NCBI GenBank assembly: GCA_018127085.1
Contig: CM030734.1
Coordinates: forward strand, 186,001 to 250,000
Source of the DNA: Pneumocystis sp. 'macacae'
Lineage: Eukaryota; Ascomycota; Pneumocystomycetes; Pneumocystales; Pneumocystaceae
Direction of reading: 5' to 3'
DNA: 64,000 nt
Made by a program: the position numbers and the translations under genes. Under the pieces are notes generated by a model. It was given only the letters and a program-made list of their open reading frames with translations. It ran no database searches and had not been told where the DNA came from. Below, piece by piece: positions 62,132 through 64,000 of the stretch. Each line of letters starts with the position of its first letter. Position 1 is the first letter of the stretch.

Positions 62132-63122
62132 TTATACAATAATGCCTATCTTCGTCATTAAATCAATTAAATCGCGTAGAGGATCAATATCATGTTTATC
62201 TAAAAGTTCGAATTCTTTTCCAAAAGATATAAAATGTGCAAAAAAGCTATTCCAATGTGCTTCAAGAGATAAATGAAGAATTTGATCGAAATGCGAATAA
62301 TATATATGTGCAAAAACACGGAATAGCTGTTTATACATAGACTTTACAATAATAAAAAAGTTAGGAGGGAATGTATGACCTATATATCGCATTAAATACG
62401 ACTATCATGATAAAACAAGATTTACCTGCTTTTGTTGGAAAAGTATTTTCATCGCTAAGTCGATTATTAACCCATGCTAAAACGCAATCAATATACTGAG
62501 GTGCTGATAATTGTATTTGTTTCCGATTATTGTCAAACCACATATAGTTTGTACTATGTTTATTAGTTAAACATAAAAACATTTTTTTTTATACTTTGCA
62601 CCTGCTGACATAGATGGACAATTTTGTGGTGTGCAAAATTCTGCAAATACTCCGTAAAATTGATTCAGATATGTAAAAAATTCAAATACTAATATCTATC
62701 AATATATTAAAAAACAGTTATCTGGCTAATTTTTCTCCTGGCCAGATCTGTTATTGCTACGTTCTTTAAACAGAGTATGATTTTAAACAAGTTTAATCAA
62801 TATATACTTATTAAGCATGTTTATATAAAAAATATGTCTATTTAAGCCACGTAGCACTTATATTATCCTACCATTTAACGCAAGCCATTCATTCAAATCA
62901 ATATACTTCGGGAGTGTTACGATAGTGGCAAAATTTCCCTTAACAAGAGCTGCCTTAACAAAAGGTTGACACAAAAACAATCTACGACTATCCTGGTGAG
63001 GTCCTTGCGAATAACCTCCAATAGAAGACTTTTTAAGACGTGAATATCGTCCAATCTTCCTGTTACACTTAGTTAATAGATTTCTGTGTAAAAATATACC
63101 CAAAACTATTGAAAAAGCTCAT
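62132..63122 (-). CDS. MOB2: Mob2-type kinase activator
   Basis: ATG at 63122 (MSFFNSFG), then an intron to KIGRYSRLKKSSIGGY. The conserved Mob2 text is QPFVKAALVKGNFATIVTLPKYIDLNEWLALN, VFEFFTYLNQFYGVFAEFCTPQNCPSMSAG, YMWFDNNRKQIQLSAPQYIDCVLAWV and, after an intron, HTFPPNFFIIVKSMYKQLFRVFAHIYYSHF with HWNSFFAHFISFGKEFELLDK. The Cys pair (CTPQNC) and His pair that bind zinc are present. Mob2 activates the NDR kinase Orb6/Cbk1 in polarity and morphogenesis. The distinction from Mob1 rests on LPKYIDLNEW and DNNRK. Stop at 62132-62134; LSM8 converges at 161 bases. Confidence 0.92.
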
Positions 63123-63329
63123 ATCAATGGATATATATGCAAAATTTAAAGATTTTTGTATAAAAAGAGTCAAATATTGTATTCTATGTTATATTAAAAT
63201 CAATAGACGTTGAGATTTTATGAGCAAAAACGGAGGCAAGTTACCTAGGCAACTTTGAACGTCAAGGAATTTTGATGTAGAAAATTTAGAAAGAAAATAG
63301 AAAAATAAAAGACTTTTTTTAAAAGATAC

Positions 63330-64000
63330 ATGGAAAATAATCGTTTGTTTATTCATTTCTCAATATTTTTTTCTAATTTTTTTTGGACAGAAGAATTATT
63401 AGAAAAACAAATAAATAAAGAAGAAAAAGCCTTAGAAGAAGAAATAAAGGAACCAAACTCGAAAAAAACAGAACAATCTGATGAATATCCAACAATTTTT
63501 GATGATTTATATGAAAAAAAAGACAATAATATGTTTTCGGATGAAGAAAAAGACGATTTATTTGGAGATCATATAGATGATGAGAAAAATAATGATATAA
63601 AAAGGTTTGAAAAGATAGTGAGGTATTTTTTATTCCTGATAGAAAAAAGTAAAGAATTTTCGGAAAAAGAACAAATGGAAGTTCAAGAAGAGCCAGAGTA
63701 TCAAGAAACAAGAAGGATTCTAGAAAGCACACTTGTAAACCGTGAAGTACCAGAATCAACAGATGGAGAAGTATTTAAAAGATCCTACTATCTTGTATTA
63801 ATGAGAAGAAAGTTCTATTATGCAAAAATGCCAAACTTTTTAACAATTGCTCAAAAACCATTTGATCGAGAATCATATTTAGAGGAAGCACATTTAGAAT
63901 GTGAAGAGCCCATGATTGATCAGTATGATATTAATCAAAGGATTCGACTGAAGATAGAAAATACAATTCGTTGGAGATATATTAAAAATAAAGATGGAAC
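63330..64000 (+). CDS. LEO1: PAF1 complex subunit Leo1 (3' truncated by window edge)
   Basis: Starts at ATG 63330. One intron follows a four-codon first exon (donor GTTTGT at about 63343, acceptor TTGGACAG) and gives MENNQELLEKQINKEEKALEEE; a second intron lies at about 63605-63642. The N-terminus is strongly acidic. The Leo1 domain begins KMPNFLTIAQKPFDRESYLEEA and continues with IRLKIENTIRWRYIKNKDG, where I-E-N-T-I-R-W-R is the family signature. The gene continues past the window. Leo1 is part of the PAF1 elongation complex that couples RNA polymerase II to histone modification. Confidence 0.92.
   Translation, partial: MENNRLFIHFSIFFSNFFWTEELLEKQINKEEKALEEEIKEPNSKKTEQSDEYPTIFDDLYEKKDNNMFSDEEKDDLFGDHIDDEKNNDIKRFEKIVRYFLFLIEKSKEFSEKEQMEVQEEPEYQETRRILESTLVNREVPESTDGEVFKRSYYLVLMRRKFYYAKMPNFLTIAQKPFDRESYLEEAHLECEEPMIDQYDINQRIRLKIENTIRWRYIKNKDG

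Overview
The window looks like nuclear DNA from a Pneumocystis species (Taphrinomycotina, Ascomycota); I cannot name the species. The reasons are a very AT-rich sequence, dense housekeeping genes on both strands, and coding regions cut by many tiny introns (mostly about 40 to 50 nt, GT...AG, often with a CTAAC/CTAAT branch site). The protein complement is that of a reduced fission-yeast-like fungus. I see no transposon, major surface glycoprotein gene, tRNA, rRNA gene or CRISPR array. CDS coordinates below run from the first to the last coding base and include introns.

Layout. 1-10.7 kb: 3' part of a Dbp6-type helicase, a 3.2-kb AT-rich gene desert, an RBM39/Rsd1-type splicing factor (-), a carboxypeptidase Y-type protease (+) and SDO1 (-). 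10.9-19.4 kb: poly(A) polymerase (+), an N2227/carnosine methyltransferase-like protein (-), RPS18 (+), Misato/DML1 (-) and RPN13 (+). 20-34.7 kb: CK2 beta, SFH1, peptide transporter PTR2, VPS9 (-), TYW3, an ASNSD1-like protein (-), a three-LIM paxillin-like protein, MED19 (-) and the ERCC1/Swi10 repair subunit (+). 34.7-41.3 kb is a strikingly GC-rich island with NOP4 (-), DAP1 (+), ERB1 (-) and ARF1 (+). 42-55.5 kb: an unidentified Cys-rich membrane protein (-), a small coiled-coil protein, HSP78, TSC10 (-), SAS10, EMC5, EFB1 with an intronic U18-type snoRNA, ASK1 (-) and a UBE2S-like E2 (-). 55.9-64 kb: an intronless BTB-like protein, NFS1, verprolin (-), LSM8, MOB2 (-) and the 5' part of LEO1.

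Functional themes. There is no operon logic, but ribosome biogenesis is well represented (DBP6, SDO1, NOP4, ERB1, SAS10, RPS18 and the snoRNA). RNA processing and transcription (RBM39, PAP1, LSM8, MED19, SFH1, LEO1) and protein turnover (RPN13, UBE2S, CPY, HSP78) follow.

The most notable items are: a C/D snoRNA with a U18-like guide in the EFB1 intron; a cluster of telomere-like CCCTAA boxes in the divergent ERB1-ARF1 promoter inside the GC-rich island; a 17-nt micro-exon in SDO1; stop codons fused to splice donors in RBM39 and SFH1; initiator-ATG-only first exons in RPS18 and the UBE2S-like gene; and an apparent frameshift at a homopolymer in MED19. Gene models were spliced by eye, so exon junctions are inference unless supported by family conservation.
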